A stretch of 64,000 nt of DNA from Nitratireductor luteus (GCF_026162365.1 NZ_JAOANW010000009.1:1-64000); one strand, 5' to 3'; shown: positions 9,532-18,508, numbered from the stretch's first letter. Notes: generated by a model not told the origin, from the letters alone. Translations and numbers: made by a program.

Positions 9532-10370
9532 TGCGCATTCCCCGTGATGTCGTACTGCCATCGCTGTTTGCCGTTATCCTGGCGATGGGCGTGCTCTTGC
9601 CGCTGATGATGACCCTCACCATCAGCCTCAATCCCAACGAGCAGGACATCATGGTCTCCATGGGGGCCGTCCGCTCGTTCATCCCTCAGGTATTTTCGCT
9701 CCAGAACTATATCGAGGTATGGACTGACCCGGTGCACCCGTTCGCCCGTTACCTCGCCAACACCGCGCTCATAACTTTCTCCACGCTGGCACTCTCGATC
9801 CTGTTCAACTCGATGGCCGCCTTCGTATTGGCCCAAGGTACGCTACCCATCCGCAAGCCGGTGATGATCCTAGTCCTTGCAACCTTGGCCGTGCCCGGCG
9901 AGAGCCTGGTGCTGCCACAGTTGATGATGGCGGGCTGGGCCGGCATCGTTGACAGCTACGAGGTGCAGATCATGCCGGGCGTTGCCAACGCCATGTCGAT
10001 CTTCCTCTTTTTCCAGTTCTTTTCGCGGCTGCCCAAAGAGCTGATCGAGGCGGCCCGCATTGATGGGTTCTCCTTTTTTCAGGTCTACAGGTATGTGGCC
10101 ATGCCGCTCTCGAAGCCGGTGATCTCGGCAATCGCGGTGCTGCAGTTTCTCGAAATCTGGAACGCCTATCTCTGGCCCGTCATGGTGACCCGCGGCCCTG
10201 AATACCGTCCGCTTTCGGTCGCCATGTCCGCCTACTTCGGCACCAACCAAGCCGCTTGGGGCAACATCATGGCCTTTGCCGTATCCATGGCTGTCCCCGT
10301 CATCCTCTTCTTCCTTATCCTCCAGCGCCAGTTCATCGCCTCGGTGATGAGTTCGGGCATCAAGGGTTAA
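9531..10370 (+). CDS. Sugar ABC transporter permease (MalG/UgpE type)
   Basis: The 279-residue inner-membrane partner of the preceding permease has six predicted helices and the ATPase-contact motif EAARIDGFSFFQVYRYVAMP near residue 180. The MalG-like ending QRQFIASVMSSGIKG is typical. The GH32 gene starts 9 bp downstream, so transport and hydrolysis are co-expressed. Confidence 0.88.
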   Translation: MRIPRDVVLPSLFAVILAMGVLLPLMMTLTISLNPNEQDIMVSMGAVRSFIPQVFSLQNYIEVWTDPVHPFARYLANTALITFSTLALSILFNSMAAFVLAQGTLPIRKPVMILVLATLAVPGESLVLPQLMMAGWAGIVDSYEVQIMPGVANAMSIFLFFQFFSRLPKELIEAARIDGFSFFQVYRYVAMPLSKPVISAIAVLQFLEIWNAYLWPVMVTRGPEYRPLSVAMSAYFGTNQAAWGNIMAFAVSMAVPVILFFLILQRQFIASVMSSGIKG

Positions 10371-10379
10371 GCCAACACC

Positions 10380-11786
10380 ATGACCGAGAAATACCGTTCC
10401 GATCTGCACTTCACGCCTCGCGCCGGCTGGATGAACGACCCAAATGGCTTGATCCGCATCGACGGCGTCTGGCACCTGTTCTTCCAGCACGATCCGAACA
10501 GCACCAGCCACGGCCCGATGCACTGGGGTCATGCCACCAGCACGAATCTCGTGCACTGGGCCGAGCAGCCCGTGGCACTCTATCCTACTGAACTTGGCAC
10601 CTGCTATTCCGGCAGCGCGGTTGAAACCGCGGACGGTGAAATCAAGCTGTTCTACACGGCCCACAGTCGTACCTCGGAAGGCGACGACTACGAGGTGCAG
10701 TGCCTCGTCCATGCGGACCGTTCACTGTCTTTCTACCACGCAGAGCCGGCAAACCCTGTCGTCGCTAATCCCGGCCTCATCGTCTTCCGTGATCCCAAGG
10801 TCATCTGGCATGAACCGACCGGGCGCTGGATCATGCTGATCACGGAAGGCCAATCGATCGGCTTTTGCGGCTCCACCGATCTCAAGAGCTGGACGTACCT
10901 TTCCAGCTTCGGCGATGGTCACGGTCGCCACGGCTCCGGCCCCTGGGAATGTCCCGACCTGATGCCATTGACCGCGCCGAACGGCGACACCGTCTGGGTG
11001 CTGCTCGTCGGCCTCAACACCGGCAGCTATGCTCCGGGGTCGGGTACGCAATACTTTCTGGGCCAGTTCAACGGTACGGCGTTTACCAACGCCAATCCGC
11101 CCGAAACCGAACTCTGGCTCGACTATGGCCGCGATTATTATGCGGCGCAGACCTTTTTCGAACGCGGCGGCACCGATAAGCCCAGTGTCATGGCTTGGGC
11201 GAGCAACTGGCTCTATGCCAGGCAGACCCCGACGACGGCCTTCCGCGGCGTCATGTCCCTGCCGCGTGAACTGCGGTTGGTCGAAAGCCCGGATGGCCTT
11301 CGGGTCGCCGCCCGCGCGCCACTGGCCGCATGGCAGGCTTTCGGCGCCGCCGACCGTCCCGGCACCAGCCGCTCGGACCACAAGGCCGATCTCGCCGTCG
11401 GTGAGGAACTGGCCATCACACTTTTCGGTGAAGATCAGCCGCATTTCATCGCAAGGCGTACAGCAATCCATCGCGGCACGCTCCGCACGATGCGCGGCCC
11501 AGTACCTGGCATGCAGCAGTTCGCGCATGACTATGCGGTCGATTTCGCCTGGCCCGAAAGCGGTGCGTTGGACATCACGATCTTTATCGACCGTGGCCTT
11601 GTCGAACTCAGCGCCGCCGATGGCCTGGTCTGGATCACCAATCTCTTCTACCCCGCCAATCCTGATTGCTGCGGCGTTACGCGGCCGAGCAGAGTTGACC
11701 GCACTTTTGCGGTCAAAGGAACAGCGAGTCGTCGTACTGCGCGATACCGGTCAGGACGATCTGGTCGGCCTCCCCGTCGAGGGTGA
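10380..11786 (+). CDS. Glycoside hydrolase family 32 (beta-fructosidase), altered C-terminal tail
   Basis: The 468-residue enzyme has no signal peptide, so it acts in the cytoplasm on imported sucrose or fructo-oligosaccharides. The three GH32 catalytic signatures are present: WMNDPNG (nucleophile Asp20), FRDPKV (transition-state stabiliser Asp138) and WECPD (acid/base Glu190). The C-terminal beta-sandwich runs to about residue 440. The last roughly 25 residues, rich in Arg and Gly, are read from DNA antisense to the end of an RTX gene fragment (11713-11786), so the natural stop was probably lost in a rearrangement. Activity is likely kept because the tail lies outside both domains. Confidence 0.87.
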   Translation: MTEKYRSDLHFTPRAGWMNDPNGLIRIDGVWHLFFQHDPNSTSHGPMHWGHATSTNLVHWAEQPVALYPTELGTCYSGSAVETADGEIKLFYTAHSRTSEGDDYEVQCLVHADRSLSFYHAEPANPVVANPGLIVFRDPKVIWHEPTGRWIMLITEGQSIGFCGSTDLKSWTYLSSFGDGHGRHGSGPWECPDLMPLTAPNGDTVWVLLVGLNTGSYAPGSGTQYFLGQFNGTAFTNANPPETELWLDYGRDYYAAQTFFERGGTDKPSVMAWASNWLYARQTPTTAFRGVMSLPRELRLVESPDGLRVAARAPLAAWQAFGAADRPGTSRSDHKADLAVGEELAITLFGEDQPHFIARRTAIHRGTLRTMRGPVPGMQQFAHDYAVDFAWPESGALDITIFIDRGLVELSAADGLVWITNLFYPANPDCCGVTRPSRVDRTFAVKGTASRRTARYRSGRSGRPPRRG

Positions 11787-12132
11787 GGACCAGTGACCCG
11801 AAAAGACTATTGTGGTCAGCGACCTTTGCTGCGCCCAGGTCGATTGCGTCGGTGCCGATCTCGAAATCGAAGATCATCGTGTGATCGCGGCGGCCGTCGT
11901 TGGTCTCCGCGCCGAAGAAGAAGATGTCGGAACCTTCGCCGCCCCAGACGCGGTCGAGCGCGCCGCCACCGGCGGAGATCACGTCGTTGCCGCTCCCACC
12001 GTTGATCCAGTCGCTGCCGCGGCCCGCACGCAGCACGTCGGCACCCGCGCCGCCTTCGATCCGATCGAGCCGATCGCTCCCGACGATCACATCGTTGCCG
12101 CCGCGGCCATCGAAGCGCAGCGCACCTGTGGC
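11713..12132 (-). pseudogene. 3' fragment of an RTX (hemolysin-type calcium-binding) protein gene
   Basis: About 140 C-terminal codons of an RTX protein remain, with nonapeptide repeats such as GGAGADVL, GGSGNDVIS and GGEGSDIF, followed by the usual post-repeat region (FDFEIGTDAIDL) and the hydrophobic ending YDDSLFL that serves as a type I secretion signal. Upstream of about 12132 the frame becomes antisense to the type I secretion ATPase and no longer resembles RTX sequence, so the 5' part is missing. Its 3' end overlaps the GH32 gene. Confidence 0.8.
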
Positions 12133-12170
12133 CCCCTCCCAAGGCATCGGCGACCGCCTTCCTAGCGTCC

Positions 12171-13688
12171 ATGAAGGGGCCGCGCGCCGGCTACGGCGAC
12201 GTGCAGCCCTTGCGAGTCCTCGCCGCCTTGCGCAGTTTCGCTTCTTCCCGTGTCCTCTTCTTTCTTTTCGACGTTCCTTTCGCACCGATCTTCGTGATCA
12301 TCCTCTATTTCATCCATCCGGTGCCTTTTTTTGTGACGCTCGTGGGTGCGGCGGTGCTGCTGATGATTGCCGTCATCAACCAGATCGCCACCGTCAGAAG
12401 CGGCGCCCAGGCGGCGGAAACGACGGTGGGCGCGATGAACGCCGCACAAGTCTTCGTGCGCAATTTCGAGACCATCAAGGCGCTCGGCATGCTTTCCAAC
12501 GTCACCGAAAACTGGGGAGGACGGTGTGCCGAATCCCTGCGGGCGACCGACCGGCTGGCGCGCACCAACTCCTTCTATAGCGGCCTGTCGCGGATACTGC
12601 GCATGGTACTGCAGATGTCGATTCTCGGCATAGGCGCCTATCTCGTTATCCAGGGCGAGATGACCGCGGGAATGATCTTCGCCTCCTCGATCATTTCCGG
12701 CCGCGCCCTGCAGCCGCTCGACCAGATCATCGGTGCCTGGCGCCAGATCGTGGAAAGCTACGGCGCATGTCGCCGGCTGAAAACGATCGCCCGCGAAGCA
12801 CGGCACGCCGGCCATGAAGGCATCGTGCTGCCTTCGCCCGACGGCTCGCTCGCTGTCGAGCAACTCGTCTATTCCTTGCCCGACTCGGACGCCGGCGCAC
12901 CGCCGCTCATCAAGCGTGTGAGTTTCGCGCTTGAGCCCGGCCAGTCGCTCGCTCTCATCGGGCCGAGCCGGGCCGGCAAATCGACTCTGGCGCGCCTGTT
13001 CGTCGGCGCCATTGAGCCGCGTTCGGGCGTCGTGCGTATCGACGGTTCCGATCTCCGCAACTGGAATTCGGACGCGCTCGGCAAGCATATTGGCTATCTC
13101 TCGCAGGAGGTGGAGCTATTCCCCGGAACGATCGCGGAGAACATTGCGCGCTTCGACCCCGATGCCGACGACGCGGCGATCATCGAAGCGGCCCGGCGGG
13201 CGCACGCCCATGAGCTTATTCTGGGCCAGAAGAAGGGCTATGCCACGGATATCGGGCCAGGCGGCACGCGTCTTTCGGGCGGGGAGCGGCAACGCATCGG
13301 CCTCGCGCGTGCCTTTTACGGCGACTCGAAGCTGCTCGTGCTCGACGAGCCCAATTCCAATCTGGATGCGGGAGGCGAAGCCGCTCTCGAAAAGGCGCTT
13401 GCGGAGGCCAAGGCCCGCGGCGCGACGGTGATCATGATCACCCACAAGATCGCCATCGCCGCGCGCTGCGACCGCATGCTGCTCCTGCAGGACGGTCAGG
13501 TCGAATTGTTTGGGACCTCGCAGGACGTCATCCAACGGTTGAGCCAGGGTATCCAGAGAATACAGCCGGCCAACACGGCCCAGCCTGCCCCGCAGGCGAA
13601 AACGGGAGATGGGCCGACCAGGCCGACGGCCTCCTTCGCCAAAGAGGCGAGGGTCGAGGCCAGTGGTTCCCCGATCCGGCGGCTATGA
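12171..13688 (+). pseudogene. Type I secretion ABC transporter (PrtD-like), 5'-truncated
   Basis: The readable frame (505 residues from ATG 12171) matches the PrtD/LapB-type exporter from the segment QPLRVLAALRSF onward. Normal family members have about 110 more N-terminal residues with the first membrane helices, and these are absent. The nucleotide-binding domain is complete: Walker A GPSRAGKST (Arg for the usual Gly), signature LSGGERQRIGLARAF and Walker B LLVLDEP. The family-like sequence starts near 12150, about where the divergent RTX fragment stops. A truncated membrane part makes function doubtful, although the reading frame is intact. The stop at 13688 is 14 bp from the convergent relaxase gene. 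Confidence 0.75.
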
Positions 13689-13702
13689 TAAATGCGACGC
13701 CG

Positions 13703-15802
13703 CTACATATCGATGCCGATCCCGCGCTGCCGCCCAAAGGTCCATTCTATGCCGCCGGTGGTTCGGATATGGGCGCTGATGGTCTGGCCGATCCGCTTTT
13801 CCAGCATCGGCTCCCAAGGCACGAGATGGAGCTGGTGCCCGTCGTCGAGCATGGCGTAGCGGCCGCTGGCGAGATTGGCGGCGCCGACGAGCTTGCCGCG
13901 CGCTTCGTCGCCGATTTCCATGGCTGTGAAAATGCGGTCCCTGGCGTTGGCCATCTCGCGGCCGATGCGCTCCACTTCCTGTCGTTCCAGCGCGCGACGC
14001 ATGCCCCGCGGGAACGTGATGACGCCGCTTGCGGCATCGCGCGTCGCTATCCCCATGTCAACGAGTTTGAAGGCGCGCCTATCAAGCGCCCGGTCGATCT
14101 CCCGGCCGAAGCCGCTGGGCGCGAGCCTGGTCTTGTCGGGTGAGGCAAGCTCGCGGTCGAGCCAGGTGGCGCCGTCGCTGCCAATCTGCGCTTCGAGATC
14201 GACAGCGGACAGCGTGCGGACGGTGAAGTCCTTGCCCCTGTTGCGCGCGTCATAGGCTATGCCGCGCTCGGGCAGGTCGGGCGGAACCTTCCAATGGTTC
14301 TCGTCGATGCGCTCGACATGGCCGGCCCGGCGCAGCGCTTCCAGGCGGCGGACATGGGAGCGGACGAAGGCGTCGGGATCGCCGCCCATGCGTTCGATCT
14401 TGTCGCGTGCTTGTTCTCGATGACGGCTCGGCCGGTAGAGGCCGCTCTCATCGGCTGCATCACGGATGTTGATGTCGGCGGGTCTGGGCTCGGTCTTGGC
14501 CTGGACCGGCTCCAGGGCGACGATGTGGCCTTTGCCGATGTCGTTGAGCTTTGCTGCGCCGGCCATCTCCACATAATGGACGCGGCCGTCGACCCCGTCG
14601 ATGACGACATGCAGCCGGTCGCTCATCTCGTCGCCGGCCAGCCCCTTGGCCAGCACGCGGCCGATGATCGAGTCCTTGATGCTTGCCCCATGCATCGCGT
14701 AGCTGCCTGGCGAGCGCTCCTCGGAAAGGTTGTGCGCCTTTACAGCCCGGTGCATGGTCTTGATGATGTCGTTGCGGATGCCGAAGTCTCTCAAAGTCTT
14801 CTCGGCGTTGTCGGACAGCGACCATTGTCCGGGCTCGATTTCTTCGGCCAGTCCCATGCGCTCCAGCTTGCGCACCCGGTCGATCAGCAGATAGCGGTTG
14901 GCGCGGAGGGTGAAGCTGTCGCTGGCATTGGGATTGAGATCGATCAGGCCTTGGTCCCGCTGCTCGGCGATCAGCATGCGGTCGAGCCGGGTCAGCCGGT
15001 CGGCATCGACTTCCCTGGCGAGCTTTTGAGCGACCTCCCGCTCGCTCTGCGGGCCGAGCTCCAGCGTCAGCCGTTCCGATGCCCGGTGGCGGATGCCGTG
15101 GGCGATGTAGTTGCCGGCGATGTTGAGGGTCTTGCCGTCATCGGTGATGCCGCGCACCAGGATATGGGTGTGCGGATGACCGGTGTTGTGGTGGTTGATC
15201 GCCACCCAGTCGAGCCGCGTGTCGAGGTCGTCTTCTATTCTAGCCATCAGGTCACGGGTAAAGCCGCGCAGATCATTGAGCTCGGCGGCATCCTCCGGCG
15301 CAACGATGAAGCGGAACTGATGTCGGTCCGCGCGCCCGCGTTCGATGAAGGCCTTGCCGTCGGCCGCGTCCTCGAAAACCGAATACACGCGGCCCTTCTC
15401 ACCGTCCCGGGTCACGCCGTCGCGTTCGAGATAGCGCAGATGCGCATCGACCGCTTTGGCACCGGTGACGAAGCTGCGGCCGCTGCGCCCTGCATTCAGC
15501 TTCACGACACGGGCCTTCACGACCACGCGGCGTGAGCGAAAGCGCATCCCGCCTTCGTATCGTTTCCAGCCGCTGCCTTCTTTGGGAAACGATGCCGCCA
15601 ATTTGGCGCCGCGGCCGCGGGCATTGAACCGGCCGCTCTCCCTTCCGGCCGACCGCCCGATCCGGCGCGGATCGCCGCCCGCCTTGCGCACCGCCATTTC
15701 CACCTGGCGGCGGAACGAGTTTCCGCCCGACTTGCCGCCGCGGCCCCGGCTGCGCGACGGTCCCGGCCGGATCTGGAAAAGGTCATCGAAATCGTCTGCC
15801 AT
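13703..15802 (-). CDS. rlxS: Relaxase RlxS-like (VirD2-type with DUF3363)
   Basis: The roughly 699-residue protein is predicted to nick oriT and pilot the transferred DNA strand. The N-terminus is strongly basic. The relaxase core (about residues 85-270) carries the His-triad metal motif in INHHNTGHPHTHILVRG, and a candidate catalytic Tyr in LRYLERDG. The C-terminal half matches DUF3363, typical of alphaproteobacterial conjugation relaxases. I prefer ATG 15802 (MADDFDD); ATG 15814 (MSALMADD) is possible. It is the last gene of the rdfS-DUF2840-traF-rlxS set known from ICEMlSymR7A, here separated from traF by a 348-bp non-coding gap. The family is certain and the orthology is inferred from order. 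Confidence 0.88.
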   Translation of the reverse strand: MADDFDDLFQIRPGPSRSRGRGGKSGGNSFRRQVEMAVRKAGGDPRRIGRSAGRESGRFNARGRGAKLAASFPKEGSGWKRYEGGMRFRSRRVVVKARVVKLNAGRSGRSFVTGAKAVDAHLRYLERDGVTRDGEKGRVYSVFEDAADGKAFIERGRADRHQFRFIVAPEDAAELNDLRGFTRDLMARIEDDLDTRLDWVAINHHNTGHPHTHILVRGITDDGKTLNIAGNYIAHGIRHRASERLTLELGPQSEREVAQKLAREVDADRLTRLDRMLIAEQRDQGLIDLNPNASDSFTLRANRYLLIDRVRKLERMGLAEEIEPGQWSLSDNAEKTLRDFGIRNDIIKTMHRAVKAHNLSEERSPGSYAMHGASIKDSIIGRVLAKGLAGDEMSDRLHVVIDGVDGRVHYVEMAGAAKLNDIGKGHIVALEPVQAKTEPRPADINIRDAADESGLYRPSRHREQARDKIERMGGDPDAFVRSHVRRLEALRRAGHVERIDENHWKVPPDLPERGIAYDARNRGKDFTVRTLSAVDLEAQIGSDGATWLDRELASPDKTRLAPSGFGREIDRALDRRAFKLVDMGIATRDAASGVITFPRGMRRALERQEVERIGREMANARDRIFTAMEIGDEARGKLVGAANLASGRYAMLDDGHQLHLVPWEPMLEKRIGQTISAHIRTTGGIEWTFGRQRGIGIDM

Positions 15803-16150
15803 GAGAGCTGACATGGACCGACGATTCCGGGCGTTCAAGGGTGAAAACCGCGTGATCGCAGGTGGGCGGACATAAAGGCAGGGAGGGCGTAGCTACCTGG
15901 ATTCCGCCTCTCAACGGCACCATGTCAAGCCATTGAAACCACGAAGAAATCTGACCCGCTGGCACCAGCCCACCTCCTGATGGTGCCAGCATGGCGCCAA
16001 CCGGAGGCACAAAAAACAATGTGCAGACAATGGCTTAACGACCAGCGGGAGGGCGAACCCCGGTTCGCTTTATCTTGCTCTCCGCCGCCCCAAACCCTTC
16101 TCCCGCTCCAAACCACGCTGTCTGCTGGATCATGCTGGCGCTCATTTCTG
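15803..16150. other. Non-coding gap between traF and relaxase; candidate oriT hairpin at 15958-15990
   Basis: No plausible gene is seen here. GCTGGCACCA (15958-15967) and TGGTGCCAGC (15981-15990) form a perfect 10-bp inverted repeat with a 13-base loop. On the minus strand it is not followed by a T-run and it lies about 160 bp past the traF stop, so a terminator is unlikely. Position next to the relaxase start makes it the best oriT candidate in the window. Confidence 0.4.
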
Positions 16151-16645
16151 CTACGGGAACCGCAGCCAGATTGCCCGGCCGATGACCAGCGACCGGTCCA
16201 CCGGCCCGAAGTACCGCCCATCAAAGGAATCCGGATGGGCCTGCAGCACGAAAATCTGATCCTCGCGAAGCACCCTGCATCCCTGCCAGGCGGGCATTGT
16301 CCGCCCCAATCGATCCTCGTTTCTGGCCACCGCAACGGTCACGCCATCGAGCAGAATCTCCCGCTTCCGGCGGCAGATTTCGTCGCTGCCGACGGCGACG
16401 ATGCGCTTGATCAGCGGCATACCGGGCGGCACATAGCGCCGCGTTTCGACAAGGTTTCGGACGCGGTCGGGTACGATCATCAGCACGAAATCGCCCCGCC
16501 CGACAGGCGCATCATCGATCCAGTAGAAGCCGATCCGGGCGCTCGCCGAGCCGTTGTAGATCAGCTTCGTCGGCAGCTCCGCGATGCTTGCTGCGGCCAG
16601 CGCGAGCATCGAGACGGCCGTGGCTGAAATCGTGACGAGCCTCAT
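16151..16645 (-). CDS. traF: Conjugative transfer signal peptidase TraF (S26 family)
   Basis: The 164-residue protein has one N-terminal membrane segment (about 5-24) and a periplasmic S26 peptidase domain. The serine motif is NGSASARIGFYW (Ser33/Ser35) and the catalytic lysine is in PLIKRIVA (Lys80). TraF proteins mature the conjugative pilin or other transfer substrates. The start overlaps the stop of the DUF2840 gene by four bases (ATGA). Gene order rdfS-DUF2840-traF-relaxase matches integrative conjugative elements of the ICEMlSym type. Confidence 0.88.
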   Translation of the reverse strand: MRLVTISATAVSMLALAAASIAELPTKLIYNGSASARIGFYWIDDAPVGRGDFVLMIVPDRVRNLVETRRYVPPGMPLIKRIVAVGSDEICRRKREILLDGVTVAVARNEDRLGRTMPAWQGCRVLREDQIFVLQAHPDSFDGRYFGPVDRSLVIGRAIWLRFP

Positions 16646-17109
16646 CGGCGCAGCCTTTTCGCGGCCAGATGGGCCGCGTGCTGATCACGGGAATAGGCGC
16701 GGATATCCCGTCCGGTCGCGAGGCGAACATGAACGTGGCGGTAGTAGGCGGGAGAAATATCTTCGGGCCGAAAGCCTTGGCTTTCCAGCTGATCGATCAC
16801 CGCGAGGGCCCGCTTGACCCCCGCCTGTCCGGTCATCAAAAGCAGCACCTCCGCGCCCGGCACGACCCCCGGAATCCGGCTCAAAAGCAGCGACGGCTCC
16901 CGCGCCTCGATGATCGTGAACCGCCAGTCCTGCGTCCCGTATTCATTGGCGCGCCAGCGCACATAACCGAAGACCTGGCCAGGTTCGAACACGGCGATCG
17001 AGCGTCTGCGGTCGAGCTCGACGCGCTCGACCGGCGCGCCGAAGCGCAGCCAGTAATTGAGATACTCGGGATAAAATGCGATCTCGACGCGGGTCAGAAA
17101 CTCACTCAT
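16642..17109 (-). CDS. DUF2840 domain protein of the transfer operon
   Basis: The 155-residue protein is recognised as DUF2840 from the central stretch VFGYVRWRANEYGTQDWR and from its place between an excisionase-like gene and traF. The equivalent position in ICEMlSymR7A is msi109. Its biochemical role is unknown. The ATG at 17109 (MSEFLTRVEI) overlaps the end of the upstream gene by 8 bp and the downstream gene by 4 bp. The longer in-frame start adds 13 residues antisense to that overlap and is less likely. Confidence 0.8.
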   Translation of the reverse strand: MSEFLTRVEIAFYPEYLNYWLRFGAPVERVELDRRRSIAVFEPGQVFGYVRWRANEYGTQDWRFTIIEAREPSLLLSRIPGVVPGAEVLLLMTGQAGVKRALAVIDQLESQGFRPEDISPAYYRHVHVRLATGRDIRAYSRDQHAAHLAAKRLRR

Positions 17110-17320
17110 CGGCGGTCGAATCCTTCTTTCTGAGGTTCGACCAGTCATTCAGATCATCGATGTGATAGCGCACGTGGCGGCCGTGCTTGCGGTAGATCGG
17201 GCCACCGCCATAAACGCGCATCTTTTCGAGCGTGTTGGGCTTGAGCTTGAGGAAACGCGCCGCTTCCTTCGTCGTCAGAAAGGGGGCGTCTTCGTCCCAG
17301 GGCGGTTCATTGTCAGTCAT
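17102..17320 (-). CDS. rdfS: Excisionase-like small HTH protein (RdfS homologue)
   Basis: The 72-residue protein is a MerR/Xis-type winged helix: TTKEAARFLKLKPNTLEKMR is followed by YRKHGRHVRYHIDDL. In ICEMlSymR7A the recombination directionality factor RdfS heads the same gene set and is the target of the FseA activator, so this gene is the expected output of the frameshift-controlled circuit at 22-23 kb. The start at 17320 (MTDNEPPWDED) fits the family; the frame is open to 17410. As no integrase is in the window, the att site it would act on lies elsewhere. Confidence 0.78.
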   Translation of the reverse strand: MTDNEPPWDEDAPFLTTKEAARFLKLKPNTLEKMRVYGGGPIYRKHGRHVRYHIDDLNDWSNLRKKDSTADE

Positions 17321-17504
17321 GGTCGCTCCGATATTGGCAAACGGAGCGGCCGGGCTCTCCCGTAACGCTGTCATGCGCGTGAAGAAAGCCGCTCCGAACA
17401 GCGCCACCATCGGCGAAGGACAGCCATTGCGGGACCGGCGAAAACTCGACCTTGAGTTTTCGCCGGACCTTCGGGCGTGATTTGTTCGTTTGAGCTTGCG
17501 AAAA

Positions 17505-17528
17505 CCCCCGCGCCGGGCGGCGCGGGGG
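17505..17528 (-). terminator. Rho-independent terminator after the DUF736 gene
   Basis: CCCCCGCGCC and GGCGCGGGGG form a 10-bp stem with a GGGC loop, followed on the minus strand by TTTTCG. It lies 16 bp past the DUF736 stop, and so separates that gene from rdfS, whose promoter must lie between 17321 and 17504. Confidence 0.8.
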
Positions 17529-17543
17529 CTCTGTTTGAAGCCC

Positions 17544-17870
17544 TCAGTTCGGATTCCACAGGATCGCCATGACGTCTTCGTCGTCCTGGCCGGCGGCCCG
17601 GCCGAGATTGGCGTAGATCTTGTGCGGCCCGAATTCGGGGGCTGCGAAGGTCAGCGAGACGTAAGCGTTGCCGCTCGTCTTGCCGGTCCGGTTCCAGCCG
17701 CCGCCGATCTCCACGCGGTCTTCGGTATAGACCCGGAAGTCGGGCTGGGCGTCGCTTTCCTTGGCCCGGTTGGGCTGGATGCGGATGCGCTTCTTCAGGC
17801 TCATCATCGCGAGCGTGCCCTCATAAGCGCCGTTTTCCGTCTTCGTCACATATCCAAGTGCCTGTGCCAT
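17544..17870 (-). CDS. DUF736 domain protein
   Basis: This is a 108-residue protein with the DUF736 start MAQALGYVTKTENGAYEG and end AAGQDDEDVMAILWNPN, a family found almost only on alphaproteobacterial conjugative elements beside ParB, ArdA and relaxase genes. The function is unknown; it is a soluble beta-rich protein. It is preceded by AGGAG and followed by a strong terminator, so it is a single-gene unit. A degraded inverted copy lies immediately upstream on the plus strand. Confidence 0.88.
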   Translation of the reverse strand: MAQALGYVTKTENGAYEGTLAMMSLKKRIRIQPNRAKESDAQPDFRVYTEDRVEIGGGWNRTGKTSGNAYVSLTFAAPEFGPHKIYANLGRAAGQDDEDVMAILWNPN

Positions 17871-18198
17871 TTTTCAGTCTCCTTGTCGTTTGCCGCTTCG
17901 GGGCCCATCCCCTCGGCTGACGCGGGACCGTTGATGGCGGGCGGCGGACGGGCGAACCCGTCAGGGCCGCAGCGCAAGCGGAGGACCGGCGGCGCGCGGT
18001 TTTTTGTAGCGAAGCGGCCGCGAGGAAGTCCGCCCGCACGGGCGGATGGGGAAAAAACCGCGCGCCACCGGTTTCGCCCGACCGGCGTTCGCCATTGGTC
18101 CACAAAGCGAAAGCCGAGGGGATGGGCCCATGGCGCCCGCGTTGCAGGGAGACCAAAATGGCCGCCGGGTGCCTGGATATGTGACGAAGACGGACGGG
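17831..18198. repeat. Imperfect inverted repeat spanning the DUF736 leader, centre near 18037
   Basis: The minus-strand leader and start of the DUF736 gene are mirrored on the plus strand. Matched pairs include GGATATGTGACGAAGACGGA (17831-17850 and 18174-18193), GCCGAGGGGATGGGCCC (around 17900 and 18120), GGCGCGCGGTTTTTT (17991-18005) with AAAAAACCGCGCGCC (18052-18066), and the core CCGCCCG-CA-CGGGCGG (18030-18045). The arms carry indels. As single-stranded DNA or RNA it would fold into a long hairpin. Confidence 0.8.
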
Positions 18199-18470
18199 GG
18201 ACCCGGCTCGGGCAGCGCTCCGCCTGATGAGCCGTTGCGCCTCCGAGCGCACCACCGCGCGCACTGGCAGCGTCCCTACCCGACCAGAGATCATCCGCAG
18301 TCCGTGGAGACCAGCGGTGGCAGGAACCGCTCAACGTTGCAGGACCGGCCCGATCCAAGTTTCTCGCCTGAGCCGACTATTGGACCCGAATTTCGTGATC
18401 GAAGCTATTGCCGATTCTTTGACGGGCCGCCGGCCAGGACGACGAAGACGTCATGGCGATCCGCGCGATC
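18158..18470 (+). pseudogene. Degraded inverted copy of the DUF736 gene
   Basis: The plus strand starts with ATG at 18158, reads GYVTKTDGG from 18173 and ends with AAGQDDEDVMAI at about 18427-18462. These are the N- and C-terminal signatures of the neighbouring DUF736 protein. Between them short matches remain (for example VETSGGRNR against VEIGGGWNR near 18310) in shifting frames. A GC hairpin like the intact gene's terminator follows at 18487. It is the outer part of an inverted duplication whose second copy has decayed. Confidence 0.78.
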
Positions 18471-18486
18471 CGTTCATGCGAATAGG

Positions 18487-18508
18487 CCCCGCGCCGCTTG
18501 GCGCGGGG
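18487..18508 (+). terminator. Relic terminator of the DUF736 pseudogene
   Basis: CCCCGCGCC and GGCGCGGGG form a 9-bp stem with loop GCTT, followed by GTTCTCGG. It is the counterpart of the terminator at 17505-17528 and supports duplication of the whole transcription unit. Nothing else is seen up to the ParB gene end at 18607. Confidence 0.65.

Noticed and set aside
15783-16335. Overlapping minus-strand frames in the relaxase-traF gap as a missing transfer gene
   Set aside because: They show no family similarity, start with unlike residues and overlap traF or the relaxase in other frames.
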